Shown: positions 7,460 to 16,266 of the stretch, one piece after another | Position numbering within the stretch: the stretch's first letter is position 1 | Layout: each line of letters begins with the position of its first letter | Assembly (NCBI GenBank): GCA_964636495.1 | Contig: CAZWSL010000008.1 | Location: 56,109-120,108, forward strand | Source of the DNA: Desulfobacula sp964636495 | GTDB taxonomy: Bacteria > Desulfobacterota > Desulfobacteria > Desulfobacterales > Desulfobacteraceae | Length of the DNA: 64,000 bases | Direction: 5' to 3' | Notes under the pieces: model-generated | What the model saw: only the letters and a program-made list of their open reading frames with translations | Told to the model about the DNA's origin: nothing | Database searches by the model: none | Translations under genes and position numbers: made by a program

Positions 7460-8914
7460 TTACCCGCTGTAACGGAACCGTAGATCATTGGCCATCACAC
7501 ACCTTCTGATCAGTGTGAACATGCGTGGCCGGGTCTGCCCCTCACCATTGGTTGCAATATGAAAAGAGGTATATCCTTCTCCTGCAACGCCGACACTGGC
7601 CAGTCCACAGGAACCATTCTTGACAAACGCTGCACACTTGGCCCGATTGGTCATCTTCTGAATATTTTTCATACTATTGGAATGAATGGCCATGGTGTGT
7701 CCACATCCCTGTTCAGCTGCCAGTGCTGCATCAATGGCATCATCAGTAGTTTTACACCGCACCAGCGGCAGAATGGGCATGATCTGCTCGGTCCACACCA
7801 GGGGATGTTCTTTATCGGTCTCCAGAAATGCAATCGAAGTGTCTCTGCTGATATCAAGTCCGATGGATTTAAGAATTTCAGACGGGGGTAGGCCGATATA
7901 GTCCATATTAATTACACCTGGCTCACCCGGTGCCTTGATCTCATTGAAAATATGTTTCATTAATTCTTCGCCCTGTGAACCGCTGATTTCATACGCTCCA
8001 TATTTTTGAAGGTATGCCTTGAACGGGTCTGCAACAGAATCCACGACAAATATCTCTTTTTCACTAGCGCACGCCATGCAGTTGGAAAATGAAGCACCCT
8101 GAACAATACAGCGTGCCGCCCGGTCCAGATCTGCAGTTTCATCAACGACCACCGGCGGATTGCCGGGGCCGCCGGCAACTACCCGTTTCCCGGTCTGAGA
8201 CGCAAATGCCATCACCCCGTGCCCACCGGTCACCGCGATCAGTTTCACCCGTGGATCGGTCATCAGGGCCTGAGCCGATGGTACGGAAGGTGTTTCCAGA
8301 CAGCAGATACAGTTGGGCGGTCCTCCGGCGTCAATGATCGCCATGTTCAGATCCCTAATCACCTGACAGGAAGGTTTACTGGTTTTGGGATGGGGATTGT
8401 TCACAACAGTATTCCCTCCTGCTATCATCATGATGGCGTTAAACAGGATAGAGGGGGTACCATTGGTGACTGGATTGACTGATGCGATCACTCCGACCGG
8501 TATCCGTTCAATAATCGTGACACCTTTGTCTCCGCTGAACACTTCCGGTTCCAGGTCTTCCATACCCATGACCTGGCAGGCGGCCAGGTTTTTTTTCACA
8601 TTGTCCGAAGCTCTGCCAAGACCGGTCTCATCAAACTCCATCTGACCGTATGTTTCAGCCTGTTCGATACCAGTTTTTCTAATAGCGGCAATGATATCCT
8701 CCCTCACCGCCAACGGCAGTGCCACCAGTTGCTTCTGGGCAGCGACCGCTGCATTTATGCAGTCGTCCATCTCCTGGAATACGCCGTCTGCAACAGCAGT
8801 GTGAGTTGAACTGACGCCATCTGCTGCTTGTATACCCTTTTTCTCATCTTTCTGCTGAAACTGCTGAACCACCATTTCAACAATCTGTTCAATACGTGCT
8901 TCGTCAAGAGCCAT
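7460..8914 (-). CDS. CoA-acylating aldehyde dehydrogenase, copy 2 (PduP/EutE-like)
   Basis: 484 residues, colinear with copy 1 along its length. N-terminal encapsulation helix (MALDEARIEQIVEMVVQQF), then a longer Gln/Lys/Ser-rich linker to about residue 45. Catalytic Cys282 in FSNCMACASEKE aligns with Cys275 of copy 1, and NNPHPKT and VTGGHGVM are kept, so both copies look active. The differences in the linker and around the active site (NCMAC against NTTPC) suggest divergence in substrate size rather than a recent duplication. It lies 17 nt downstream of the glutamine-synthetase-like gene and should be co-transcribed with it. Confidence 0.93.
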   Translation of the reverse strand: MALDEARIEQIVEMVVQQFQQKDEKKGIQAADGVSSTHTAVADGVFQEMDDCINAAVAAQKQLVALPLAVREDIIAAIRKTGIEQAETYGQMEFDETGLGRASDNVKKNLAACQVMGMEDLEPEVFSGDKGVTIIERIPVGVIASVNPVTNGTPSILFNAIMMIAGGNTVVNNPHPKTSKPSCQVIRDLNMAIIDAGGPPNCICCLETPSVPSAQALMTDPRVKLIAVTGGHGVMAFASQTGKRVVAGGPGNPPVVVDETADLDRAARCIVQGASFSNCMACASEKEIFVVDSVADPFKAYLQKYGAYEISGSQGEELMKHIFNEIKAPGEPGVINMDYIGLPPSEILKSIGLDISRDTSIAFLETDKEHPLVWTEQIMPILPLVRCKTTDDAIDAALAAEQGCGHTMAIHSNSMKNIQKMTNRAKCAAFVKNGSCGLASVGVAGEGYTSFHIATNGEGQTRPRMFTLIRRCVMANDLRFRYSG

Positions 8915-8931
8915 GGATTATTCCTCTCTTC

Positions 8932-10269
8932 CTACAGCTGTGATGAATATTCATTAAATTCCCAATCGGTCACATGCTTTCTGAACCGCTCTATCTCGTC
9001 TTCTTTCAGTGCAGAAAATGCCTGAATCAAACCTTCTCCCATAGCATCACACAGCACTTTATCCGCTTTGAGTTCACTCAAAGCATCTGAAAGATAAAAC
9101 GGAACAGTTTCCAGCGATCCCGGTTCCAGAAACCCTACATCGCCCACCGTAGGTTCTCCCGGTTCTATTTTGTTTTTAATTCCGTCAAGGCCGGCAGCAA
9201 ATGCCGCAGCCATCACCAGGTATGGATTGGCTGATGCGCAGGGACCCCGGTTTTCCACCCGGGTAGCCATTCCTCTTTCGTCGGGAATACGGCAGTAAAC
9301 TGTCCGGTTGTCCAGGCCCCATGCCAGATAGTAAGGGGCGAATGAATCGGGAACATACCGCTTGTATGAGTTGACCGTGGGTGCAAACAGGGCAGTCATT
9401 CCTTTGGCATGGGCCATCTGTCCGCCCACAAACCATCTCATCAGATCTGAAACTCCGTATTTACTGTTTGAATCATCAAACAGGTTCTTTCCGGTATCGG
9501 GATCATTCAAGGAGAGATGAATGTGATACCCGCTGCCGCCGCCATCAGTTGTGGGTCTACCCATGAAGGTAAGCAGCAGGTTACTCATTGCCGCCATCTC
9601 CTTGCATACATATTTGTAGGTGAATGACTGGTCTGCGACTTTTAATGCATCCCCATGTTTCCAATTGATTTCATACTGACTGGGGAAAAACTCATGATTC
9701 AGGTAGAGAACATCCAGCCCCATTTCAATCAAGGTATTCTGGAGTTGTCTAATCAAACCCATTTTGTCACATTTGGGGCCCATCTGGTAGACACTGCATA
9801 GATTTGAATTATATAATTCCGGTTTGCCTGTTTCAGATGGTTCAAAGAGGAAGAACTCCAGTTCTGTCGCACAGATGGGCCGTATATTCATATCTTCATA
9901 TTCTTTTAAAATCCGTATCAACGCCTGTCGGGGATCCACGGCAATGGGTTTTCCATCTCGAAATGCGCTGCCGATCAACCGGGCAGTTCCATCAAGGTAA
10001 GGAAGCACGGCAAATGTATCCGGATCCGGCATGATGGTCATATCTTTCCATTCGATCTCGTATCCACACCCTGTTTCCGGGGCAACATCATTGGACAGGT
10101 GGACAGCATAGACTGCCTGGGCAAAAGCTACACCACTTTCAATGGTTTCTTCCACACGGTGTGCCGGGATCATCTTATTGCGGCAGATACCATACAGATC
10201 AGGGTATTCAATTCGGATTGTGTCAATGTTTTTCTCTTTGATAATCTCTTGAATTTCTTTAATTTCCAT
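8932..10269 (-). CDS. Glutamine synthetase-family ligase (probable gamma-glutamyl-amine ligase)
   Basis: 445 residues from the ATG at 10269, chosen because AAGGAGGAAG sits just upstream; the frame stays open further but without such a site. Glutamine-synthetase signatures are present: TELEFFLFE (Glu ligands), GSGYHIHLSL (substrate histidine region), NSYKRYVP and RVENRGPCASANPYLVMAA. The usual RxPDPAANPYL element reads RGPCASANPYL. It is closer to PuuA/IpuC/FluG-like enzymes, which join glutamate to an amine using ATP, than to GlnA; no adenylylation-site tyrosine region is recognised. In the Puu pathway such a ligase precedes a DAO-family oxidase and an aldehyde dehydrogenase, and both occur here. 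The substrate amine is unknown. Confidence 0.85.
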   Translation of the reverse strand: MEIKEIQEIIKEKNIDTIRIEYPDLYGICRNKMIPAHRVEETIESGVAFAQAVYAVHLSNDVAPETGCGYEIEWKDMTIMPDPDTFAVLPYLDGTARLIGSAFRDGKPIAVDPRQALIRILKEYEDMNIRPICATELEFFLFEPSETGKPELYNSNLCSVYQMGPKCDKMGLIRQLQNTLIEMGLDVLYLNHEFFPSQYEINWKHGDALKVADQSFTYKYVCKEMAAMSNLLLTFMGRPTTDGGGSGYHIHLSLNDPDTGKNLFDDSNSKYGVSDLMRWFVGGQMAHAKGMTALFAPTVNSYKRYVPDSFAPYYLAWGLDNRTVYCRIPDERGMATRVENRGPCASANPYLVMAAAFAAGLDGIKNKIEPGEPTVGDVGFLEPGSLETVPFYLSDALSELKADKVLCDAMGEGLIQAFSALKEDEIERFRKHVTDWEFNEYSSQL

Positions 10270-10641
10270 CGTCTTCCTCCTTATTGAATGGTAAGATGTA
10301 AAATAAAATACACAATTAAATAAAATTTGTAGTAAAACTTTCAACAAGCTTTGTCAAGAAAAATTACGCAAAAATTTATTTTGATTTTTATGATTTATTA
10401 TCGCTGATAATAGATAACAGTTACACTGGACTATGATTAAAAGTCATTTTGATTTAGATTGCTTCAAAAATTAAATCAGATGATCTGGATTCTTTCACTG
10501 ATCTATCAAATTATCTACATAAATATATAAAGCCATTGTGAAATAATCCACCACACGGCATTTATTCAAAACCTGACCAAACCTGGAAAGGAAACCACCC
10601 GGAATATTGCAGAACGGCTGTCCGATCATTTGGCATGGCAC
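10270..10641. other. Gene-free gap between dctM and the GS-like gene
   Basis: The 372-nt AT-rich gap separates the TRAP genes from the enzyme genes, both read on the minus strand. It may hold a second promoter, but I see no clear -35/-10 pair, no copy of the 18-bp operator motif and no strong hairpin. A plus-strand stretch near 10570-10660 is open and codes for a short peptide, which I do not consider a gene. Confidence 0.5.
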
Positions 10642-11961
10642 TTACATCATTTTGGAGGGTAGCCATAACACCAGCTGTGGAAAAATCATAGTCAAAATCA
10701 GGACAAGCACCTGAATGATAATAAACGGCGGGGTAGCCTTCCAGATATCCACCATTCTGATCTCCGGTGGTGCAATACTTTTCACCAGAATGGATGCCCA
10801 TCCAAAAGGCGGTGTGAGATAGGCAATCTGCATATTTAAGATAAATAGAACGGAAAACCAGATCTTGTCAAACCCCAGTGCGGTTGCCACTGGCAAAAAG
10901 ATAGGTGCACAGATAAACACAATGGCGTAATCATCCATGAACATACCGAAAATAAACAGGATCACCTGCATCATTGCCAGTACCACCCACCGGTTCAGAT
11001 CCCAGGTTCCCAGCAGATCAAGAATGGCATCCTGCACCCCTGCCATTGTATAGAAAATACCAAACAATATGGCGGGTAAAAATATCCACAATGCCATACT
11101 GGTGATTTTAATGGTTTCAAAACAGGAGTCTTTCAGTACTTTCATATTTAATTTTCGATAAGCCAAACATACGATCATGGCTCCGATCACCCCTAAAGCA
11201 GCTGCCTCTGAAGGAGTGGCAATTCCCAGGAAAATGGTGCCTAAGACCAGCACCACCAGAAGGGACGGTGCCAGTACTTCCGCCAGTGATTTTATTTTTA
11301 CCTTTAATGGAAGATCTGTCTCTCGTTCTGCCTGGGGGGCAAAGTCCGGCTGCAGATGCGCCCGCACCACAATATAAACCACATATAAAAAGGCACAGAC
11401 AAAACCGGGAATCGCACCACCGACAAAGAGCTGCCCCACAGAAATCTTACCGATCATGGCAAAGAGGATCATGATAATACTCGGGGGAATGATTTCACCC
11501 AACACCCCACCGGCCATCACACTTCCCAGAGCCAGCGATTTGTTATAGTTATGCTTTAACATAGACGGAATCGCCACCAGACCCATGGTCAGGATCCCAG
11601 GACCGAATCCGGCGGTCATGGCCAGTGCAACACAGACGCCGATAGTAATAACGGCTAAAGATCCCTTGATGCCGTGAAGCCAGTATCCCAATGCCGTATA
11701 AAGACGGTCGGATACCCCTGAATGCACCAATAGATTCCCCATTAAAAGGAATAGCGGAATCATAGTCATCATATCGTTGGTAAACAGCCGGACCGCAGTA
11801 CTGGCCACAATAAACAGGTCATTCGTGCTGCCGAAAATAAAAGTAAGTGTCAGCGTTAACCCCCCCAGCGCAAAAGTGACAGGCACACCTAACAAAACTA
11901 AAAATATCAGGCCTGCAAAGAGAATTAACGTGATCAGACCAATACTTACTTCAAGTTCCAC
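10642..11961 (-). CDS. dctM: TRAP transporter large permease, DctM family
   Basis: 439 residues with about a dozen hydrophobic segments, starting MELEVSIGLITLILFAGLIFLVLLGVPVTFALGG. Family motifs visible include IPLFLLMGNLLVHSGVSDRLY, GFGPGILTMG, GGVLGEIIPPSIIMILFAM and FFLxTPPFGWAS-like YLTPPFGWASILVKS near the C-terminus. DctM forms the ion-coupled translocation channel in the inner membrane and works with DctQ and the periplasmic DctP. Directly downstream of dctQ and in line with the BMC enzymes, so the imported solute is probably the compartment's substrate or its amine precursor. The family does not reveal which solute. Confidence 0.95.
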   Translation of the reverse strand: MELEVSIGLITLILFAGLIFLVLLGVPVTFALGGLTLTLTFIFGSTNDLFIVASTAVRLFTNDMMTMIPLFLLMGNLLVHSGVSDRLYTALGYWLHGIKGSLAVITIGVCVALAMTAGFGPGILTMGLVAIPSMLKHNYNKSLALGSVMAGGVLGEIIPPSIIMILFAMIGKISVGQLFVGGAIPGFVCAFLYVVYIVVRAHLQPDFAPQAERETDLPLKVKIKSLAEVLAPSLLVVLVLGTIFLGIATPSEAAALGVIGAMIVCLAYRKLNMKVLKDSCFETIKITSMALWIFLPAILFGIFYTMAGVQDAILDLLGTWDLNRWVVLAMMQVILFIFGMFMDDYAIVFICAPIFLPVATALGFDKIWFSVLFILNMQIAYLTPPFGWASILVKSIAPPEIRMVDIWKATPPFIIIQVLVLILTMIFPQLVLWLPSKMM

Positions 11962-12034
11962 AGCTATTTGCTCCTTGTATTATTTTGAAATCGGGAATCG
12001 GCAGAGATTGTGATTGTTGCTTTTATCTTCAATT

Positions 12035-12535
12035 TTAGTCATCATTGTTCCATGATTTAATGAAATGTATCACTCCAACAATCAGAATGAAAAAAGAAAC
12101 GATTGGAATAAATATTTTAAGTGGATACATCGGCATAAATTTATAGATACCATTCATGGTTTCTTTATGCATAAATGAGTTGAATCCCATCCATGTGGTC
12201 TGCCATACAAGAATCCCCAAAAAAATCATCATGCAGATGAAACTCGTGATTTTAGAGAACCGTTTCATTTTCGGGCTGAACAGATCATACAGTACTGTCA
12301 CACGGATATGAACGCCTTTTAAGGTGATGTAGAGCCCCCCAATCAGGATGAAAACGGCAAATGACTGTTGAACCAGGGGAACAATTTCCTTGACAAAACT
12401 ATTCAACCCATATCTAGCAACCACCTGAACGGCTACCGCAAACACAATAACAAGGATGAGAAAAGCAGCTATTTGGGTAATTTGATCAATAAAGACCTGT
12501 AACCGATTTAACACGTCACTTTCTTTTGATTTCAT
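12035..12535 (-). CDS. dctQ: TRAP transporter small permease, DctQ family
   Basis: 166 residues from the ATG at 12535; an in-frame ATG five codons earlier (12550) exists, but its own codons supply the GGAG site for the later start. Four transmembrane helices are apparent, at about residues 15-40, 50-70, 90-115 and 135-160, with GLYITLKGVHIRVTVLYDLFSP between helices 2 and 3, as in DctQ proteins. It forms the fused scaffold for DctM. Encoded between dctP and dctM with gaps of about 105 and 73 nt, one operon. Confidence 0.9.
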   Translation of the reverse strand: MKSKESDVLNRLQVFIDQITQIAAFLILVIVFAVAVQVVARYGLNSFVKEIVPLVQQSFAVFILIGGLYITLKGVHIRVTVLYDLFSPKMKRFSKITSFICMMIFLGILVWQTTWMGFNSFMHKETMNGIYKFMPMYPLKIFIPIVSFFILIVGVIHFIKSWNNDD

Positions 12536-12640
12536 TGTCTCTCTCTCCATTGCCGGGTTTGTCCTGTAACCATTCAGATGTTAGTTTAGAATTTTCAAAT
12601 AAACAAAAGTTCTTAGTTGTTTATTTTAGATAAATAAAAA

Positions 12641-13669
12641 TTACCACTTCCAGTTCCGAATGATTTCCACTGCTTTGGTACTGGCAGGATCTGTTGCAGC
12701 ATCACTCCAGGTGGTCTTACCAGCGTCTTTTATGCTTTTTTCACACGCTTTGTCCAGAATTACTTTTTTAAGCTTTTTACTCTGGGTTTCGTTCATCATT
12801 TTTTCGTACTCAACAACGGTGGCATCCCAGTAGTCTTTGGCAGCGGCATTAATAATCTCTTTGACATCATCCGGCAGCTTTTCCCACTGTTTTTTCCCAA
12901 CAACAATATGGCCGAAAATCATGTCTCCGCCCAGGTTGGAAAGCCAGTAAGGTGCCACCTCATCCCAGTGCAGACCATCAACGGCGCTGACATCGTACAG
13001 GGCAGCATCAATCGTTTTCAACTTCAGGGCCATGTACATCTCTTCAGGTGCAATTTCCACGGCCGACTGGGCGATTTTTTTATGAAACACCTGCTGCAGA
13101 CCCCAACTGGCGATTTTAAGGCCTTTAATCTGGGAACAGTCGGTGATATTCTCCCGGCTGTAAATATACAGGTATCCGTATGAGTGCATATCCAACCAGT
13201 GAAGACCGTTTTTTGCATATTCTTCCCTGATGAGATCCACCATCCCGGATTTAAAGTAAAAATCCCTGATTTTTGCGACAGATTCTTGAAAGGAAAGACC
13301 TTCCTGAACTTCAAAGGCAAAGGGAAGTCCAAACTCGACATTACCAATGGGGGCAAATCCTGAAGCAAAGATACCGGCCTGGTGTGCCATATCCAGTGTC
13401 CCGGCCTGTACGGCCTCATAAACGGCTGGGCTGCCGCCTTCAACAATTTCCGGGGCTGCAAACACTTTAATTTTGACTTTACCGTTGCTTCTTTTTTCAG
13501 CAGAATCAGCAAACACTTTCAGTAGCTCCATTGAAAGGTCTCCCCTGGGATACCCAGACTGAATTTTTAACCGATAGGTTTTGGCCACGGCTGCAGTGTT
13601 GCATAAAGCAATAATGAAAATCGCTGCCAATAAGTAGGTTGTGATTGATAGAAATCTTGTTCTCATCAT
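12641..13669 (-). CDS. dctP: TRAP periplasmic solute-binding protein, DctP family
   Basis: 342 residues from the ATG-ATG pair at 13669, preceded by AAAGGAGGAA; an upstream in-frame ATG at 13768 lies inside the candidate operator and has no ribosome site. A signal peptide (MMRTRFLSITTYLLAAIFIIALCNTAAVA) is followed by a mature domain with YEAVQAGTLDMAHQAG and GLKIASWGLQQVFHKKIAQSAVEIAPEEMYMALKLKTIDAALYDVSA. In DctP proteins an arginine usually binds a carboxylate of the ligand; I do not see the standard R-V/I-x-x-x-P signature (KIASWG here), hinting at an unusual ligand. First gene of the whole BMC operon, downstream of the 18-bp inverted repeats. Confidence 0.93.
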   Translation of the reverse strand: MMRTRFLSITTYLLAAIFIIALCNTAAVAKTYRLKIQSGYPRGDLSMELLKVFADSAEKRSNGKVKIKVFAAPEIVEGGSPAVYEAVQAGTLDMAHQAGIFASGFAPIGNVEFGLPFAFEVQEGLSFQESVAKIRDFYFKSGMVDLIREEYAKNGLHWLDMHSYGYLYIYSRENITDCSQIKGLKIASWGLQQVFHKKIAQSAVEIAPEEMYMALKLKTIDAALYDVSAVDGLHWDEVAPYWLSNLGGDMIFGHIVVGKKQWEKLPDDVKEIINAAAKDYWDATVVEYEKMMNETQSKKLKKVILDKACEKSIKDAGKTTWSDAATDPASTKAVEIIRNWKW

Positions 13670-13750
13670 AATTCCTCCTTTTAGTTGAATTAACGGATTC
13701 CAAAATTTAAAACATAAATAATTCAGGTTTGCAACAATTTTATAATTTTT

Positions 13751-13800
13751 TTGAAAAATAAATTTCATCTATTGAAGACTGAATGAAATTTATTTTTCAA
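13751..13800. promoter_or_regulatory. Perfect 18-bp inverted repeat upstream of dctP, candidate RpiR operator
   Basis: TTGAAAAATAAATTTCAT (13751-13768) is repeated as its exact reverse complement at 13783-13800, with a 14-nt spacer. Each arm is itself a TGAAA-N6-TTTCA pseudo-palindrome, so the site could hold two dimers or one tetramer of a regulator. The arm recurs with two differences at 5894-5911. It lies 82 nt upstream of the dctP start. No T-run follows, so a terminator is unlikely. Confidence 0.6.
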
Positions 13801-13935
13801 TTTATCTTCACCCGATCAGGACAAGGGGGACAGGTTAAGAATTTGTTTTTTTGCTAAAAACAGTATCAAAAATCTCCGAAGTTAAAAATGACCTTCCCAT
13901 AGATTGTACACCTGAGATTAAGAGAATATGAGAAG

Positions 13936-14120
13936 TCTGCTCCTGCAGCAAGCTGTTTGAAAGGGCATCATTGATTGTTACAGGAAATTTAAACTTTGGA
14001 GAGTGCTCAGAGGTTTTTATTGATGAAAAAATGACAACAGCTCTTTTGAATCGTCTTATGCGTCACTTCGATATAATTGAGAGTGGCAATAAAAATTGGA
14101 GATTAAAGAATATAAATTGA
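13936..14120 (+). pseudogene. istB: IstB (IS21-family helper ATPase) C-terminal remnant
   Basis: The plus-strand frame ending at TGA 14118-14120 reads LFERASLIVTGNLNFGECSEVF, then IDEKMTTALLNRLMRHFDII and ESGNKNWRLKN. This matches the C-terminal end of IstB proteins (ERxSLIVTTN...EKMTTALLDRLTHHCHIIETGN). There is no start codon, no ATPase core and no IstA, so only about 60 residues remain. It shows that an IS21-type element once sat at the end of the BMC operon promoter region. The stretch is overlooked by start-based gene calling. Confidence 0.8.
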
Positions 14121-14182
14121 TATTTTTTTTAACAATAAAGAGTCGAAAAAGACGGTTGACGGATGATTTTGCTGTCAGCCAT

Positions 14183-15349
14183 TCAGATACCCAGAACCGT
14201 TTCATGGCAGAGTTGATCTACCACTGCCTGCAACGCCTGAAAGTTATCAGCCCCTTCTTTTTTTGCCCGTTCATATACGGCAATCTGCCTCTCTGCACTG
14301 GTGCCGGTTTCCGCAATGGTCCGGATATATTCCAGATCTTCAAGACAGCCCAGTTCCCTCGCATTTTCAATGTCTTTTTCCAATCCGTCGATCATCATCT
14401 GTTTGGCAGGCACCAGGGTTTTTTTGCCGAAATCAATCAGGCTGTTCTCAATACCATACCGCATGGCCCGCCATTTATTTTCCACAATGAGATGCCTTCT
14501 GTAATCCCGCCAGCTCTGGTTCCGACGGTAGAGTTTGAGAAGCCTCACTACCAGCAACAATACCAGGGCTACTACGCAGACCGCTTCATCCACAAGGGTG
14601 CAGGCATCTGAAATACGGACCTCCAGAGTATCGAATTTAGGGTTAAAGCGCAGATCCCACCAGATCATGGTAGCGTCCGGATGACCGTCTGTCCAGGGCA
14701 GGCTGCCCACCTGACCCAGCAAATTCACAAAGGCCTGGTATTCGCTGAAGGAGTGGAATGCACTGGGAATGCCCGTACGGGGTACCATTTCCAGTATTAC
14801 ATTACGATATGATTTTAATCCAGTGTTCCGACCCTGCCAGAAAGGGCTGGAAGTCGAAATAGAAAGGATATGGGGGAGAAAATACCGTAACTGGGACCCG
14901 ATCTCCATCATAAGATCCCGGTTGTCCCGGCTGTCACCGAAACCAACATGTACATGCAGGCCAAAGGTCAGCAGTTGATTGCCGATTCCTGCCATATCCC
15001 TGAGAAATCGTGCATACCGCTCTCCAGCGGTAAAAGTCTGCTGGCTCCAGTCGGCAAAGGGATGGGTACCGGCTGAAGCGATGGTCATGCCGTGTTCGGC
15101 CGCTAACTGCTTTACCAGTCGGCGCATGCGGATAATCTCTGAACGGATTTCCTGCACATTGGAACACACTGAACTTCCTGCTTCGATCTGACTTAACATC
15201 AACTCCGGCTGCAATGACTTATCCGGCGTGAAATGGCCGCCTTTATCCAGGAGCTGCCGAACGTAGGAATCCAGGTCCCGGGTTTCAGGATTAATAATCT
15301 GATATTCTTCCTCAACGCCAAGGCTGAGATTAACACCGCCAATTTCCAT
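14183..15349 (-). CDS. ybdK: YbdK/GCS2-type carboxylate-amine ligase (glutamate-cysteine ligase-like)
   Basis: 388 residues from the ATG at 15349, which follows GAGGAG by 8 nt; a GTG three codons earlier (15358) overlaps that site. Motifs of the GCS2 family: GVEEEYQIINPETRDL, LPHILSISTSSPFWQGRNTGLKSYRN, GLHVHVG and WWDLRFNPKFDTLEVRISDACT. YbdK enzymes form gamma-glutamyl bonds from glutamate and an amine or cysteine with ATP, though physiological substrates are poorly known. A second gamma-glutamyl ligase next to a BMC locus holding a GS-like ligase is suggestive. It is flanked on both sides by insertion-sequence remnants (IstB 60 nt away, IS66 about 350 nt away), which fits arrival by transfer. 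Confidence 0.88.
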   Translation of the reverse strand: MEIGGVNLSLGVEEEYQIINPETRDLDSYVRQLLDKGGHFTPDKSLQPELMLSQIEAGSSVCSNVQEIRSEIIRMRRLVKQLAAEHGMTIASAGTHPFADWSQQTFTAGERYARFLRDMAGIGNQLLTFGLHVHVGFGDSRDNRDLMMEIGSQLRYFLPHILSISTSSPFWQGRNTGLKSYRNVILEMVPRTGIPSAFHSFSEYQAFVNLLGQVGSLPWTDGHPDATMIWWDLRFNPKFDTLEVRISDACTLVDEAVCVVALVLLLVVRLLKLYRRNQSWRDYRRHLIVENKWRAMRYGIENSLIDFGKKTLVPAKQMMIDGLEKDIENARELGCLEDLEYIRTIAETGTSAERQIAVYERAKKEGADNFQALQAVVDQLCHETVLGI

Positions 15350-15696
15350 AAATTTCACTCCTCAAGGCAAATCCGATGCCTCTATATGTTATATTGAACA
15401 CGGTAATATCCAATTTGAAATTTACGTATTTCCAGATTTAATATTGTGGGCGGTTTAACCGCTCCGGCAATCAGAAATTGTAAAAAAGGTCAATAATGCG
15501 GTCATAAATCAGCCAACCAGTCTGTCTTGAAGAGATTTTATCTGCTCTTGGAATACTTTATTAATCTAATTTGTACAACCTGTTTTCATCAAACAGATTC
15601 AACGCAATATCTTGACTTCATCAAGGTTTTCAAACTGTATTGGTTTTGACTTGACCATATCTTGTATATACCATAACCAAGCGGTTTTTCCCAGTT

Positions 15697-15986
15697 TTAA
15701 ATTAAAAAAAATATCGAATAATTCAAGGTTCTATGAGCTTGATTTATATACAGATCATGAATCAGGCAGGATAATTTCCGGCTGATGATATTCATCACTT
15801 CTTCCTGAGTATCCGGACATTTAAAACGATCCTTTTCCAGCCGTTTTTTACAGAGACAAAACCGGTTTTATCTCCGCACAGAATTTTTAGAATGGTTTGT
15901 TTCCTATTACAGAAAATAACTGAAAATTTCCCAGGGGATTTTACAGGTGATTGGGGTAGGAATATCCCTTTTTCAGCGGGAAACAT
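15697..15986 (-). pseudogene. tnpB: IS66-family TnpB (Orf2) remnant with a frameshift
   Basis: Minus-strand reading gives KFSVIFCNRKQTILKILCGD and KTGFV. After a one-base shift near 15840 it continues KRLEKDRFKCPDTQEEVMNI and DLYINQAHRTLNYS. Together these are the IS66 Orf2 signatures (VFCNRxxxxIKILxWDxxGF, KRLEKDRFxWP, GLDINQAHxxLxYS). The frame is broken and the N-terminus is lost. Further downstream, near 15510-15560, a minus-strand stretch reading EQIKSLQDRLVG resembles the coiled-coil leader of IS66 TnpC. The rest of 15350-16383 contains no intact gene. Confidence 0.85.
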
Positions 15987-16238
15987 ATTAAAAAGAAAGG
16001 CATAAGATGGTATTTTATTGCCTGTTAATAGTAAAGTGAATATTACAAAAATATGGGACTGGATGTTCGGGCTGAGGAATATTATGTGAATGACAGGCCG
16101 GATATTATTGTTAATGAAGAAGGTAAAAAAATGCTATTGAGATTGAGGCTGGGAAGTCAAATTTCATTAAGAAATGTCGATATGCGTTTAAAAGCGCATA
16201 TTTTTGAGACAGTTTAAAATTTCTTTCGAGCGTTTAAG

Positions 16239-16266
16239 TTGACAGAAAAAAAATTTTTTGTATGAT
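16239..16266 (+). promoter_or_regulatory. Predicted sigma70 promoter of the glutamine amidotransferase gene
   Basis: TTGACA (16239-16244) and TATGAT (16261-16266) are separated by 16 nt of mostly A then T residues. Both hexamers are near consensus. The predicted start lies about 110 nt upstream of the ATG at 16384, leaving a leader in which I see no obvious riboswitch. Confidence 0.6.

Noticed and set aside
8932..10269. Ordinary nitrogen-assimilation glutamine synthetase GlnA
   Set aside because: It sits inside a BMC operon between a transporter and aldehyde dehydrogenases, and its RGPCASANPYL element departs from the GlnA RxPDPAANPYL pattern.
16053..16217. 54-codon plus-strand frame with a DRPDIIVNEEGKK segment that recalls a nuclease-type motif
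   Set aside because: Too short, no ribosome site, no second motif; at best a decayed fragment in an IS-scarred area.
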